Assembly (NCBI GenBank): GCA_022577435.1
Contig: JAKOON010000011.1
Span: forward strand, 12,323,198-12,387,197
DNA from: Embiotoca jacksoni
Taxonomy: Eukaryota > Chordata > Actinopteri > Embiotocidae
Direction: 5' to 3'
DNA length: 64,000 nt
In this document: positions 32,090 to 42,790 of the stretch, piece by piece
Position numbering within the stretch: the stretch's first letter is position 1
Layout: every line of letters begins with the position of its first letter
Translations under genes and position numbers: made by a program
The notes under the pieces: generated by a model
Told to the model about the DNA's origin: nothing
Databases searched by the model: none
Seen by the model: only the letters and a program-made list of their open reading frames with translations

Positions 32090-32800
32090 AGGGGAAAAAC
32101 ACATTTCATTACCGTGCTGTGTGGCGGTTTTTCCCCGTCATTACAGAGCAGTAATGGGCGATCACAGGAGAAACAGATTGCCGCGCCGCTCGCCTCCAAC
32201 AGGCCTCATTTTAATGTGCCACCATTACACGACTCGCTGCTTTGTTACAGTCGGAGCGCCGCCTCCTCCTTCTCCTCCTCCTCCGCCCGCCTCCACAGGT
32301 CTGTACAAGAGACAGTAGACGCTACTCGGATCTGACACCAGACAAATGTTTCATTCAAATGTTGCTTTCGCATATTGTGGAGGATGTAATGAATTCCTGC
32401 ACGGCGGCGACACGGCGACACGGCGGCACGGCGGCAGGCACAGCTCGGCGTGTCGAGCCCGAGCGCGCTGCAGGCGCAGCTCCACAGCAGCAAAATTAAA
32501 TTTAATGTTCCATTCGCTGCGGGAAAGGTGCATAAATCAAAGCTTTTGATTTGCATGGACTGTGGAGAGCAACCTCATCCCATGCAAAAATAAGCCAGCA
32601 CACAATATGATGTCACGGAAAAACAATGTAATCTCAGAGCGCCTAATAAAAAGCAGCAACAGGCGGGGCCGTTTAATTCAGACCGCTGCTCCCATGTCAA
32701 GTATATTATTAAAAACATGGCTCCTCCTGCCCTCCGCTTTCATCTGCACGAGGGAAACTTTAATATTGTTGCTCCGAAGGGAAGAAAAATGAAAGTTTCA
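32090..32800. promoter_or_regulatory. Candidate conserved non-coding element(s) with TCF/POU-like cluster
   Basis: Single-copy DNA with CATTACAGAGCAGTAATGGG (inverted ATTAC/GTAAT), CTCATTTTAATGTGCC, ATGTAATGAATTCC and AAATTAAATTTAATG. The stretch 32536-32556 combines ATCAAAG, the inverted CTTTTGAT and the octamer ATTTGCAT. It continues with GCGCCTAATAAAAAGC and AAGTATATTATTAAAAAC. This is one of the strongest enhancer-like segments by motif content. Confidence 0.4.
32400..32442. repeat. Degenerate GGCGACAC/GGCGGCAC tandem repeat
   Basis: Five imperfect 8-9-bp units such as GGCGACACGGCGACACGG and GGCGGCACGGCGGCAGG. Confidence 0.85.
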
Positions 32801-32841
32801 ACCTTAAAATCAACAGAAAGCAGCAGAAGGACGCGATGAAA

Positions 32842-33370
32842 GAATTGCAGTCACCTCTGACAGTCTGCTGTCAGCCTCCATCCGGACTCATATCGCATAT
32901 GTAGAGAAGACGCCAATAAATCTGATTCTGACAGAACACAGAGTTGTTGCCATGACAGCAGACGATGGTTCACACACATGTTCAAGCCGACAAGCAGCGG
33001 ATCTATGCAATTAGCACAGTTTCAAGATTAGTGTCACACACTCAGGACCTGACCTCACGTGGAATACGGTCACAGTCTCAGTTGCAGTTATGATGCTGAA
33101 TGATGGACAGAAAATACGACATGATTTTATCCTGTTAGATATTTGTGTGAAATTTTGTCATAATCAGCCTATAAATTCTGGAGCTGTGTGAGTTCACATT
33201 GACCTTTGACCCCTAAAGTCTATTCAGTTCATCCTTAAGACCAACTGCATTTTTGTGCCAAATTTGAAGAAGGTCTTTGAAGGCTTTCTTAAGATGTCGC
33301 ATTCACAAGAATGGAAAAGAAAAAAGGTAAGGCCATCGTGACCTTTGACCCCCAAACTGTAACCGGTTCA
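32842..33370 (+). repeat. Dispersed repeat family C, copy 2
   Basis: Longer relative of 1231-1620. It adds a middle section (33055-33180, with GATATTTGTGTGAAATTTTG) absent from copy 1. A second TGACCTTTGACCCCCAAA block lies near 33340. Directly followed by a family A copy, as in copy 1. Confidence 0.82.
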
Positions 33371-33376
33371 TAGACC

Positions 33377-33592
33377 CATAGATTGTGTATAAAAGTGGAC
33401 GAAGATTGCTGAAGTGCCCCGAGCTGCAGTACCACCGAGGGCCACTAGAGGTCGGCTCCAAAAAGCCTCCGGTTCCATAGACTTCCATTCAACTTCTCTC
33501 TTAAAATTCTCAGTCAATAAATGTTTTCCACGAGTTATTTCGGTGTTGTTAGCTAAAGTCGCTCCTTCTTATTAGTTTTCTGCTGTTGACCA
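33377..33592 (+). repeat. Family A, copy 6 (3' truncated)
   Basis: Starts TAGATTGTGTATAAAAGTGG, keeps GGGCCACTAGAGGTCGG and TTCCATTCAACTTCTCTC. It ends in the AGCTAAAGTCGCTCC section it shares with copy 3. The GC-box and YY1-type 3' half is missing. Confidence 0.9.
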
Positions 33593-33699
33593 CGTACATA
33601 AACAGAGTCAGGCCACGTGACGGGGGTCATGTGACAAACATCCCTCACCGGAGGTAAAGAGAAAAGGAGTGGCTTGATGACGCAAGTCACGGATTTTCA

Positions 33700-33850
33700 T
33701 TGGGGAGGACAAGGTTCGTGTTCGGAAGGCGGGTTTCCACGCGGTTTTGTTTTCCTGAAGCATATGATACTGGTACACCTCCCCCTAGTGGACAGGCGGG
33801 TGTATGACGGACTTTGCCGCGATAACGGGTTATTTTTTCTCGAGATATCA
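33700..33850 (+). repeat. Dispersed repeat family D, copy 2
   Basis: Carries CCCCCTAGTGGACAGGCGGG and GTGTATGACGG, shared with 23430. The reverse strand reads GTCCACTAGGGGGAGG, which resembles a CTCF core. Only about 60 bp align clearly, so the outer limits are uncertain. Confidence 0.5.
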
Positions 33851-34590
33851 CATTCACGAAAAAAAAAAAGGACAGGCGGAAGACCTAAAGTCAGCTGCAG
33901 GTATCGGCGTCGCAGACGGATAATAAAACCCAGCAGGGGGTCCAGATGCAGGTATGAACAGAATCCACCTTCAGAAATGTTTTTTTATTTCTATTTATAA
34001 AGCAGCTCTTTTAGCGCCTCAAGACTGGAGTAGCAACTATTGATTATTTTGAGAATGAGACGCTCTTACCTCAACGTGGTCCCACGGGCTACGCCTCCAG
34101 GTTCAGGTGAGTCCGTCAGCTGCTCACGTGGAGTGGATGCATCCTCACCTGTAAACAAACAAACAAACAATAAAAACGCTGACAGAAACCCGACACTCAA
34201 GTACGCATTGTCACAGTCAGACTGAAACAACAGTGAGGTTATTTGCTTCTGTCCTTTTTTTTTTAACCGTGCAAACGTGAGGCGGCAGCAGCTGATCAGG
34301 TCGATCGACTGACCTCCAAATGAGCCGATTGAATGTAAATACTTCATCGCAGTCGCATCAGAGCAGATTCAGTAGAAGACGACGACCGTGTTAATGAGTC
34401 TGAAAGGTAATAAAAAGCTGCGACTGTCAGCTGTGTTCGACAAAGTTCAACAAATTTAACTGAACTTTTCAAACTCAAAAACATTGGAGTTTATTTAAAC
34501 AATAATAACCTTAAATATCCGATTATTTCTGTTGCTTTCTGCTGCAGTTTGAACAGGATATAATCAAATAATGGAACAGCATCTCTATCA
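33850..34590. other. Unassigned DNA
   Basis: Short A run at 33859-33869 and (CAAA)n at 34156-34170. No gene or repeat family recognised. Confidence 0.45.
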
Positions 34591-34592
34591 GT

Positions 34593-34593
<1 letters not shown>

Positions 34594-34670
<77 letters not shown>
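34594..34670. repeat. (CA)n microsatellite
   Basis: About 38 units, preceded by GCGCGC. Confidence 0.98.
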
Positions 34671-34673
<3 letters not shown>

Positions 34674-34769
34674 AAAATGATTAAAGTACAGTGATTATCA
34701 GGCTTATCTTTGACATTTCCATTCCTGTAAACTAATGCTAAACAGGTCTCTGCATTCCCTCCAGAAATT

Positions 34770-34786
34770 ACACACACACACACACA

Positions 34787-34867
<81 letters not shown>
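34770..34867. repeat. (CA)n microsatellite
   Basis: About 49 units with one T interruption near 34792. Only 100 bp separates it from the array at 34594. Confidence 0.98.
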
Positions 34868-34869
<2 letters not shown>

Positions 34870-34870
<1 letters not shown>

Positions 34871-34985
34871 TGAGGCCCCATTAGGAATCAGCCTTGATCA
34901 ATAGCCAGTGAATTAGAGTGCTGCTGATCTGATTAACTCCCCATTATTCTCTACCGGCCCTCATTCAGGATGCATGATGAGAAAA
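34870..34985. promoter_or_regulatory. Candidate conserved non-coding element
   Basis: Compact single-copy segment with CCCCATTAGGAATCAGC, TTGATCAATAGCC, GTGAATTAGAGTGC and CTGATTAACTCCCCATTATT, squeezed against the microsatellite. Confidence 0.33.
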
Positions 34986-35109
34986 TATCCCACTTTCTTC
35001 TTCTCTAAATGAAACACACGCCGCGTCCCGCTCTGACTGTGTTTGATTCATCTTCATCTGATGAAGAGGAGAACTGTCGGCCTCGATCAGGACAACCACT
35101 GGGACCAGA

Positions 35110-35340
35110 AACTGGAGCAGAGAAACATCCAATTTTGCAGTCAAAACTCTGGAAATGGTGACGAGCCGGACGAGTTGTTCTGAGAGACGTTCAACGTTTC
35201 AAGAGGAGGCGGAGCTTCACCGTCCAAAACCGAAGAAGGCGAGAGTTTCTCTTCCCCAATAATTTTACCCCAAATCTAATCTTAAAGTTTACTGCGTTCT
35301 ATAAATAAACCTTTTTCTGTGAACAGTTTTCCTTCGAGCT
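35110..35340 (+). repeat. Dispersed repeat family G, copy 2
   Basis: GTCAAAACTCTGGAA at 35140 and CTATAAATAAACCTTTTTCT then GTGAACAG at 35301-35328 correspond to the copy at 26590. Confidence 0.6.
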
Positions 35341-35344
35341 CTGT

Positions 35345-35955
35345 TCCAGGAAGCTGGAGGAACCTGCACCGCCATGACTGTAGCTTCTTCCTGCGGGATT
35401 TTGTCGTCGTAGTTTAAAGCGCCGACGTTTCAGTTCGATGGTGAATGGTGTCTATGAAGGTTAAGTGTCTGTTAGGAACACGCTGCAGAGAGAGACTGCA
35501 CCGAGGTGACGACAGGGGAGCAGAGGCAGGAAGTGATGTCATGACAGATTTGGTAGAAAAGCAGCTTCTTTTTTTTTTTTTAACTGAATTCGCAGGTTTG
35601 CAGAATGGTCCGTTGCCCCTGCAGTTTCCTGCTGACGGCGATGGGCATACATACTCACTGTGGATGCGCGAAACCTGCAGTCAGAACTCGGGGTAAAAAA
35701 AACAAAAAAACGCCCTTCTGAGTTGCTGAGCACAGCGAGTCCGATCCTGAATCCTGAACTCTGCTCCTCCGAGAGGACGGCGGTGGGCAGATGCAGGTTA
35801 TTGAAATGAAATGGATCTACTTCTAAATCTGCTTTCCCCTCCCGACCCCCGCCTCGCCCCCCCCCACCCCCCCTCCCCCGCCGCCGCCGCTCTAATAGCG
35901 CCGAGGAAGACGAGGCGAGGAAGAACCGGAGGAGAGGGAAGAAGCCAAGTCCTCC
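35345..35955. other. Unassigned DNA with C-rich tract
   Basis: T run at 35569-35580. C-rich (CCCCGCC, CCCCCACCCC, CCGCCGCC) at 35836-35890. The 141-codon - strand frame at 35539-35964 is low-complexity Gly/Arg and is not a gene. Confidence 0.5.
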
Positions 35956-35959
35956 CGAG

Positions 35960-36320
35960 AGCATGATGGGATTAGATGCAGGGGGCTATAGAGCGATTGC
36001 GGCGGCCCTGGATGGAGAGGTTCAGGTGTAGCGGCTCACCCCTGAAGTTAAAGAGATTATCAACAATGAAGATAATCTCGAGAAAAGTTCCTGCACTCCG
36101 CATACACGCCCCCAAACTCCGCACAAATTCCCCGAAAAAGCTTTTTATTGTATAAGTGTTGCGCGGGCGGGCGGGCAGTACAGGTGGCCGTGTGCTCACC
36201 CTGTGATCTCCGGCAGCTCCACTCGCCTCCACAAACCTAATAACACACAGCGGAGGGATGACAGGCTTTTATATTAAAAGCCATATATTCTGATTAATTC
36301 CTCTTCTTCGAGGATCCCAC
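35960..36320. promoter_or_regulatory. Candidate conserved non-coding element
   Basis: ATGGGATTAGATGCAGG, AAAGAGATTATCAACAATG, AAGATAATCTCGAG, CTTTTTATTGTATAAG and TTCTGATTAATTCC lie in single-copy DNA. GATTA and its complement TAATC recur, which is a K50-homeodomain (Otx/Pitx-like) core. Confidence 0.34.
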
Positions 36321-36554
36321 GCTTTAAGAAGAATAGTCTCCTCTGCTCTCCGAGAGCCGGAGCGGCACGTTTACCTTCACTCCAGGTAATAGAAACTATT
36401 CTGCAAACGCGTGCGGGCACTTCGACTGTTTCTACTCATCTCTGTACGGGAAGATCATCCGACATCAATCCAGAGACCTTTTTAAACTGTACTAGTAGTG
36501 ACCACCGAGTTTGACGCGTTAAAAAACTTTTTAAATAAAGCTTAAACTCCATTT

Positions 36555-36776
36555 TGTTACAACTCCAAAAAAGTCGCAACGCTGTGTAAAATCAAAAAAA
36601 ATATATACCGAAGACAACATATCAAATGTTGAAACTGCGAATTTTGTATTGGTTTATGAAAAATATATGCTCATTTTGAATTTGATAGCAGCAACACGTC
36701 CCGTTTCCCACTGTGTTGCATCACCTCTCAGACGATGGTTTTCAGAAGCGTTCCTGAGCCCACGCGGTGATCTCCT
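36555..36776 (-). mobile_element. Tc1/mariner-type transposon, short deleted copy
   Basis: Reads from the 3' terminal repeat (GCAACGCTGTGTAAAAT) through ACAACATATCAAATGTTG and TTTGAATTTGATAGCAGC to CCACTGTGTTGCATCACCTC. It then jumps to GACGATGGTTTTCAG and CCTGAGCCCACGCGGTGAT. All parts are in minus orientation relative to 45812-46524. Most of the transposase is missing. Confidence 0.8.
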
Positions 36777-37009
36777 ACTTCGAAACCCCCAAAATACTCA
36801 CTTCATGAGCTAAAAGCATAAAATATTATCTCAATAGAAGAGCAGGAAACAAACCGATCGTTTGGTATTGTTGTTTAAAAACTAATAATTAATAATGATA
36901 GACCAATTGATCGACGCAGCTCTAGATTCTAGAAGGATGAAGTCACACTGCAGTTTTATTTAACGTACGTTTTAAAAGTTAAGTTTGATGCAAGTTTTAG
37001 TTGTACGTG

Positions 37010-37110
37010 AGGCTCGGGACTGCAGAGACGAGAGGGGGGAAGAGGACAAGGAGGCGGACGAGGACGAGGAGGAGGAGGAGGAGGAGGAAGAGGGGGGGCG
37101 AGGGGGGTCA
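37010..37110. repeat. Purine-rich (GAG)n/(GGA)n tract
   Basis: GAGGAGGAGG repeats and G blocks (GGGGGG at 37034 and 37092). This tract and the G run at 37284 create the 218-codon low-complexity frame at 37001-37657. Confidence 0.93.
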
Positions 37111-37114
37111 AGCA

Positions 37115-37480
37115 GTGGAGGGCTGTGAGAAAAACACACAAGCTCATACAGCAGCGATTCAAATCAATTTCAAAGCAGAGCCGGGAGAAAATTTCTGTAC
37201 CAATGAGCCCAGGGGTCCTCGTTTGGAGAAGAACAAGTACACAGAAGTGGAGAACGGGCGGGGGGGTGAGGGGGGTGGAGGGTGGGGGGGGGGGGGGGGG
37301 GGGGGGAATGAGCAGCCACACAGGAGAAAAAAAAACTTCTCCAGATTCCAACTTGCAAATAAAAAAGCAAAGCAATCAATCATGTCGGAGAGCCCTCATT
37401 CCTGGCCGCTCCTTCCAGGCAGCGGCAGAATGAAATCGGACAAGACTAGAATATGCAAACATATTCGCTCTTTCTGGACG
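37115..37480. promoter_or_regulatory. Candidate conserved non-coding element interrupted by a G-run
   Basis: Flanks of the G tract look single-copy: GATTCAAATCAATTTCAAAG (37159), CAAAGCAATCAATCATGTCG (37367) and ACTAGAATATGCAAACATAT (37444). Function inferred from AT-rich motif content. Confidence 0.3.
37258..37306. repeat. G-rich tract with a long G run
   Basis: GGGGGG blocks ending in a run of 23 G (37284-37306). Possible quadruplex-forming and assembly-sensitive site. Confidence 0.95.
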
Positions 37481-37560
37481 GCTGGGGGAGGGGGAGGGGG
37501 GAGGGGGGTAGGAAGAGGAGAAGGGAGGAAAAGGTGGTGGTGGTGGTGGTGGTGGGGGCC
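37479..37560. repeat. G-rich / (GGT)n tract
   Basis: GGGGGAGGGGG-type DNA followed by about seven GGT triplets at 37533-37553. Confidence 0.93.
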
Positions 37561-37579
37561 CCGGAAAGATAAATGGGCA

Positions 37580-37800
37580 TTCCAGGGGACGACACGGGGG
37601 CCTGTTAAAAGTTTACTGTCACAAACACTAATTAATCACCGCAGCAGCGGCTATTAATCATATATTAATGAGATGGTCTCTTTACTTTGGCCCGTCCGGG
37701 CCTCCTGTCGGCCCCCGTGGCCCCTGGAAGCCTCGCTGAGCAGAAAGCATCCGGGACTCAATTAATCTTCTCGCACCTCCGCCCGCCGCAGACAGACACT
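37580..37800. promoter_or_regulatory. Candidate conserved non-coding element
   Basis: ACTAATTAATCACCGC, GGCTATTAATCATATATTAA and TGAGATGG (37661-37675) and GACTCAATTAATCTTCTC hold four TTAAT/ATTAA cores within 150 bp. Confidence 0.36.
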
Positions 37801-37804
37801 TCGG

Positions 37805-38170
37805 TGAAAGCAGGCAAACAAGCGAGGACATTTAAAGTGTCTATATTTCAGCCGTATGGGGGGGAGGGAGTTGCAGATTTGTCTGTCTGGTTCAGGCAGC
37901 AGGAAAAAAAATATCCCGCCGACAGATATTCTGTCTTCATCTCAACGTCAATCCCGTCTCCTCTAAAAGAAAAAAACTGAGTGACGCAGATTAAACGGGC
38001 AGCGGATCGTTTGGAGACGTGACGCTTTGGCTGCCGGGAGTTTTAAAAGCTTGTGAAACGCATTCGATGATGTCACGGGAAAAACGCTCACGCCGTGGTC
38101 CTCCTCGCCGCTCACACTGCATTCTGGGTATCGGCCAGGCTGCTTCTTTTTTTTTTATTTTTATTTTTTT
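37805..38170. other. Unassigned DNA
   Basis: A runs at 37902-37909 and 37968-37977 and a T-rich stretch at 38149-38170. Nothing else is supported. Confidence 0.45.
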
Positions 38171-38175
38171 TATCA

Positions 38176-38560
38176 CATGTTTATCGGCCATGTTACAGGT
38201 CCATCGGTCACGTTACACGCTTCCCCTTCACGTTACATGTTCATCTGTCGTGTTACATGTTTACAAGTCATGTTACACGGTTGTCTGTGACGTTACAGCA
38301 TTGTCAGTCCGTTACACGTTTATCCTTCATGTTACATGTTCATCCATCACCTCACACGCCTATCAGTCACGTTAAGCATTTATCGGTCACGTTACACGAT
38401 TATTAGTCACGTTACACGTTTATGAGTCACGTGCCATGTTACATGTGTATTAGGGATGCACATGTTTATCGGTCTCGTCACACGTTTATCGCACGTTACA
38501 CGTTCGGCAGTGGCGTTACATGTTTATCAGCCACGCCGATGTTCATCAGCCATCATCAGG
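38176..38560. repeat. 20-bp minisatellite, about 19 degenerate copies
   Basis: Units like TCACGTTACACGTTTATCAG repeat with many substitutions and a few length changes. GTTACA, the CACGTTAC core and GTTTATC are the most constant parts. Frames of 103-118 codons (38019-38406) are read-through of this array and are not genes. Confidence 0.92.
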
Positions 38561-38561
38561 T

Positions 38562-38985
38562 CAACATTTTTAACGTGTCCATCAGCATGTTACCATGGCG
38601 ATGGAGGCATTTAGCTCAAAGCTTGCGTTTTCCCAAATTATATGTGTTTTAATATTTCCTGCATGGACGTTTTCAACGTTTGGCGCTTTCACTCAGGAAC
38701 GCTCTTCGTCCGTCAGGGGGTCACCGAACCAAACACCTGTACTTTAAACACGTCACCCACGATGCAACGCAACCGGACCTCCTGCAGATCATGACGCCGT
38801 TGGCTACGGCTGAAGCAGAATCGGCGGAGGTGACCTTCAACCGGCAGACGCGAGGCCGACGTCTCCCTCTCGGACACAAACACAAGGAGAAGAGCGCCGA
38901 TCTCCACGCCGGCAGCCCTCCCCGCCTCCCGCCTTCGTGACGAGTCGGGGTTTCCCCTTTGGCCCGTGTGACCCGCGAGCTCCTT
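38562..38985. other. Unassigned DNA with one X-box-like site
   Basis: GTTACCATGGCGAT at 38589-38602 differs from the RFX X-box at two positions. The 86-codon frame at 38680-38940 shows no domain. Confidence 0.4.
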
Positions 38986-38989
38986 CTGC

Positions 38990-39155
38990 AGAAATGTTTA
39001 TCACACGGAGGGCATTAATAAACTGGAGGAGTGCATTAAACAGCGCGGGTGTCAGTGCATGCTGATGGAGAGAGCTGCATTATTGTCCTGCGGTATGCAG
39101 ATCAGCCTGAGGGTCAGGCAGCCGGCCACACTCTGAACTACTGCGCCCACATACT
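38990..39155. promoter_or_regulatory. Candidate conserved non-coding element
   Basis: GGGCATTAATAAACTGG, GAGTGCATTAAACAGC and GCTGCATTATTGTCCTG lie in a compact single-copy segment just left of a microsatellite. Confidence 0.3.
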
Positions 39156-39160
39156 AATGT

Positions 39161-39181
39161 ACGCACGCACGCACGCACGCA

Positions 39182-39233
<52 letters not shown>
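39161..39233. repeat. (GCAC)n(CA)n microsatellite
   Basis: Five GCAC units (39163-39182), then about 24 CA units. Confidence 0.98.
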
Positions 39234-39236
<3 letters not shown>

Positions 39237-39239
39237 CTA

Positions 39240-39755
39240 CAGTATGAAAGTGCAAAAACTCCCCCTGACAAGAGATCAGCAGGCCGACTTGTGCACGGGT
39301 CGATAAATCGTTCAGGTTTGAGTCGAGCTGCGATGATAAAAAGTTCCCGGTTCGGTCTGAACGCTGGCGCCGCAGAGAAACAAGAGAAATACGTAAAATA
39401 ACGTTTTCGTCGTTCAGATAAAAAAGTTCCAATTTTCTAAAGAGGAAAATTGAAAATAATCGATAATTGAAATATTCGTTGCAGATATTCTTTATCTGAG
39501 TAAAAAGTTCAGTTGAAGTTCGAACAATAAGATGTAATGTGTTGCAATGGTCCTTTAATATTCACGTTAATCTGAGTCCTTCCACCCTGTAACTTTTCCT
39601 TTCCTGAATCTTTGAGGTTTGAAGTCAGTAAGTCGCGTCTTGCAGCTGTCCTTCTGGAAACGAATTTTATACGATTAAGAATTGAAAACAACAGAAACAG
39701 CGAGCGGTGCTTCATGATGAGGTGAAGTGGGTCACAGTGTGTTTGCTGTGTTCGT
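39240..39755. other. Unassigned DNA
   Basis: AT-rich from 39400. No feature is supported. Confidence 0.45.
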
Positions 39756-39759
39756 ACCA

Positions 39760-39970
39760 GCGGCTCTGCGGCCGCCGCCTCATTAAGTGAATGTGGCTAA
39801 ATGAAGCGTGGCTCCACTTTACACCTGCGGGATGTGCGGCTCGGGAGAATGAAGCAAACGGGGCGTGAAGTTAGAGAGCGCCGACGCCACAGCTTTAACA
39901 CACAGGCTGACAGACTGCTGCACCGGCGAGTACCGACTAATGAGGCCCGAAGGAGCTCAATGATTTTACA
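39760..39970. promoter_or_regulatory. Weak candidate regulatory segment
   Basis: GCCTCATTAAGTGAATGTGG and GACTAATGAGGCCCG form inverted CTCATTA/TAATGAG words 160 bp apart. Otherwise mixed composition. Confidence 0.22.
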
Positions 39971-40232
39971 TCCAGAGTTTAAAAAAAAAAAAGTCCCGTC
40001 ACACTTTCCCCTACAACAATGCAAACAGCTCCGTCCCTTTCCGTTTCCTCCAGAGAGGCGGAGAATTCACAAAACTTCGGTTTCTAGTCGGACTCCCTGC
40101 AGTTTGGAAATGGGCTGAAACCCTCGGCCCCCCTGGAGGTGGCGCCCCGCCGTTTGATCACATTTTAAATGTGGTCCTCACGAGTACATAAATCAGACAC
40201 TAGGAGCTGTGAAAGGTGGAGTCATACGTCGC

Positions 40233-40250
40233 TGCAGCTAGGGGGCGCCA
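40233..40250 (+). promoter_or_regulatory. CTCF-core-like motif
   Basis: TGCAGCTAGGGGGCGCCA matches CCASYAGGGGGCGC at the core, with one mismatch at the left. Confidence 0.48.
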
Positions 40251-40404
40251 TACCACGAAACAACAGGAGAAAGCTGACGTCTTTGATTTCGGTTTCACTT
40301 CTGCTGAAAAGAGTCACGCATACCAGTTTAAAAACAACCTGAAACAACTAAGGTCCTGGTTTCACTAGCCTGAACATACGTTATTATGTACAGAAGCCGG
40401 GTAC

Positions 40405-40857
40405 CAACTGTGATGTCACCGTGATGTCACCCATCCAGTCTGACATTTCAGCCGTCACCGTCTTGTTTTGTTTTTTTGGAGCCAGAAGTGACCATATCTG
40501 GATAAGCTGGGAGAGGAGCGAGGACACTATGCCCCGTCCACCTATACAGCAAACCTGACTGCACCACAGGCCTGTCAATCAAAAAGCCACGCCCCCCCCC
40601 CCCACCACCTCCCAAACACAGCTGTGTTTGAGTCCTAATATCTAATGAGTGCTGGAGATATTTCCAGAAGAACCACCAGAACACTGATCAGAAGGACGGA
40701 ATTTATCAAATGATGCTGTAAAGACTTGTGGAAAACAGACTTTGTATTTCAGGAGAGAAGTAGATGATTTTTTTGGAGCCAGCCCCTAGTGGCCCTGAGT
40801 GGTATTGTAGTTTAAGGCACTTTTCAGCTGTGGAGACTACGAACAGCTTTACAAACC
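40405..40857 (-). repeat. Family A, copy 7
   Basis: Nearly full-length reverse copy: AGCCAGAAGTGACCATATCT, GAGGACACTATGCCCCG, CAGGCCTGTCAATCAAA, CAGCTGTGTTTGAGTCC and AGCCCCTAGTGGCC. The right end GGAGACTACGAACAGC shows the alternative 5' end shared with copy 5 and the fragment at 21683. An internal C run lies at 40589-40602. Confidence 0.92.
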
Positions 40858-40859
40858 TT

Positions 40860-41265
40860 CGAATACAAACAGTATTTTTTTTAAACTGCTCAATTATTTC
40901 CTATCAACATTTTGACCTCACGGATGTGTCAGCATGGCATCATCAGGACATCTGATTGGTTATTCACAAAAAGATCCCACTATGATAATATAAAAATTGT
41001 ATTAAATAAAATTGATGAAAACATTTTTTTTTTATGTATTATAATTCAATGAATAATAGATGAATTAAAATAGATCAAATGATTATAAATTATATTTAAT
41101 AAGTATAATATTTCCTACAGTCTCAAACAAAATCAGTCAAAATGGGTCACAGAAATTAGTGTTATATTATATTAAAATTATGAAACAGGAAGTCATAACT
41201 GTGAAAATTAATTCTTACATCTTGCAGCCTGGAAATAGTCTGACACTTAAAACTGTTCGTCAGTG
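40860..41265. other. AT-rich unassigned DNA
   Basis: 40975-41190 is almost purely AT with TAATA/ATTATA words. No repeat family recognised. Confidence 0.5.
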
Positions 41266-41269
41266 AGCT

Positions 41270-41390
41270 GCTGGTAGGCGGAGCTTCTGACCTTTGGACA
41301 GAGCCAGGCTAGTCGTTTCCTACAGCTTACGGTTTTTATGCTAAGCAAAGCTAACCAGCTCCATATTTACTGGATGTAAAACTTCTCTTT
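41270..41390 (+). repeat. Teleost AGCCAGGCTAG/GCTAA-type interspersed repeat
   Basis: TTGGACAGAGCCAGGCTAG, then TACGGTTTTTATGCTAAGC, AAAGCTAACCAGC and CATATTTACTG follow the order of a very common percomorph repeat that I recall. Class uncertain. Confidence 0.55.
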
Positions 41391-41574
41391 CAGAGCTGTG
41401 ACTGGATCACAGTTAACGATAAAACGATAACAGAGGATTTCCGGCAGTCCGGCAGTAAAGAATTTCGCTGACGTGTCTGAGGATTAAAGTCCTGATAACT
41501 TTTCAAACATTACCCCGCTGGTGTTTTTTTTTTAAGGCGAGTTTGTCCTTCAGTCAGACCTCTGGCTGCTCTGC

Positions 41575-42260
41575 ACCTCCAGTCAACACATCAGAAATGT
41601 AAAGACGTCCTCCAGCTCCCATCTATCAGAGCCCGTCTCATTAGGAGTGTAAGTAAACCAGCCCCCTCGCCCCCCCCCCCCCCCCTCCCATCTTTGAACG
41701 CTCCCTGCAGGACGTTCACTAATACCCTTTTAAACGGAGAAGTTATGGACGGGGAATCAAAGCCCAATCGGAGACAGATGATCATAATTAAGCACTCAGG
41801 CAGCCATCAGAATAATCGGGGCATGTAAAACCGCAGGCCAAAACAGAATCCCATTTCCACCGGCGACCTCCAGACTGTGACACTTATCTGTAATAACGGC
41901 CCCCCCGAGCGGAGGGATGACATAATAAACATGCGACCCCGTGGCCAGGTTTGTCACGGAGATGTCCTTTAACTGCACAGACACTCTCTAATTGGTTTGC
42001 CTCCCTCACGGTGAGAGCAGCCCTCCCTGTAATTACCCCACCAAAAGTAGGCGCGGAGTGTGCGGGGCGCGGGGCGCGAGGCGCGTAGGGTCCGGGAGCT
42101 TGATGGCTGCACTCGCTGTCCTTCAGTACATTACCCAGAGATCACCTGGGGAGGGTGACACAGATAGATCTCCCTCATGTGCCCCATGGGGGGGGAAAGT
42201 GTGGGGGGTGATGGCTTAAAAGCATGGTGGCCACGGGAGACCCATTGACCTGAGGACAGG
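41575..42260. promoter_or_regulatory. Candidate conserved non-coding element(s)
   Basis: Single-copy apart from a C-run at 41670-41686. Words include GTCTCATTAGGAGTGTAAG, ACTAATACCCTTTTAAACGG, GATCATAATTAAGCACTC, CAGAATAATCGGGGCATG, CTCTAATTGGTTTGCC and CCTGTAATTACCCC. 42120-42240 continues with AGTACATTACCCAGAGATC and CATGGTGGCCACGGG. Confidence 0.35.
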
Positions 42261-42264
42261 AGAT

Positions 42265-42788
42265 GGAGGGAGGGGTGTAGAGGACGGGGGAGTAGAGGGG
42301 GTGGGGGTGGGGAGGGTGAGGACAAGCTCTCTGAGCTCTGCTGTCAGTGGGTCTCTGTGCAGTCTGTCACTGCTGCTTTAATCAAGGACAAACTGCTGCA
42401 GGACTTCCTTCCAGCCGGCCGGCCGACGAGCTGCTCTACCGAGGAAGGAGAAGCTGAAGGAGAAGCTGCCGTCGTCTGAAACCTGACGCGGAAACCTGAC
42501 CGACAGATCCCGCAGAGCCCTGAAAGCACGGTGGCTGAATCACTGTGGAAAAATAAAATGTTTAATCCAAAGAGTTGTTGGAAACCCGTCAGTCAGACCA
42601 CCGAGCACAGAGGCTCCTGAACTCCTGAAATTTTAAGGCAAACTGAATGTGAACTTAAAAATCCGTCGGACAGGTCTAAAGAACTACGAATCACCAGCAG
42701 GGTGCGCTGAAGCACCGCTGCAGCTCAACACTTCCAAATCCATAAATTATCACCATTCAGTCAATCTGTGAGTTTATCAGCAAAAATA
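42265..42788. other. Unassigned DNA
   Basis: G-rich to 42325, then mixed. CCAGCAGGGTGCGCTG at 42694-42709 is a weaker CTCF-like word. Confidence 0.4.
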
Positions 42789-42790
42789 TT

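Noticed and set aside
37001..37657. 218-codon open frame, the longest in the window
   Set aside because: Made of (GAG)n, a long G run and (GGT)n tracts, giving low-complexity Arg/Gly/Trp sequence.
38019..38406. Two overlapping frames of 103-118 codons
   Set aside because: Read-through of the 20-bp minisatellite.
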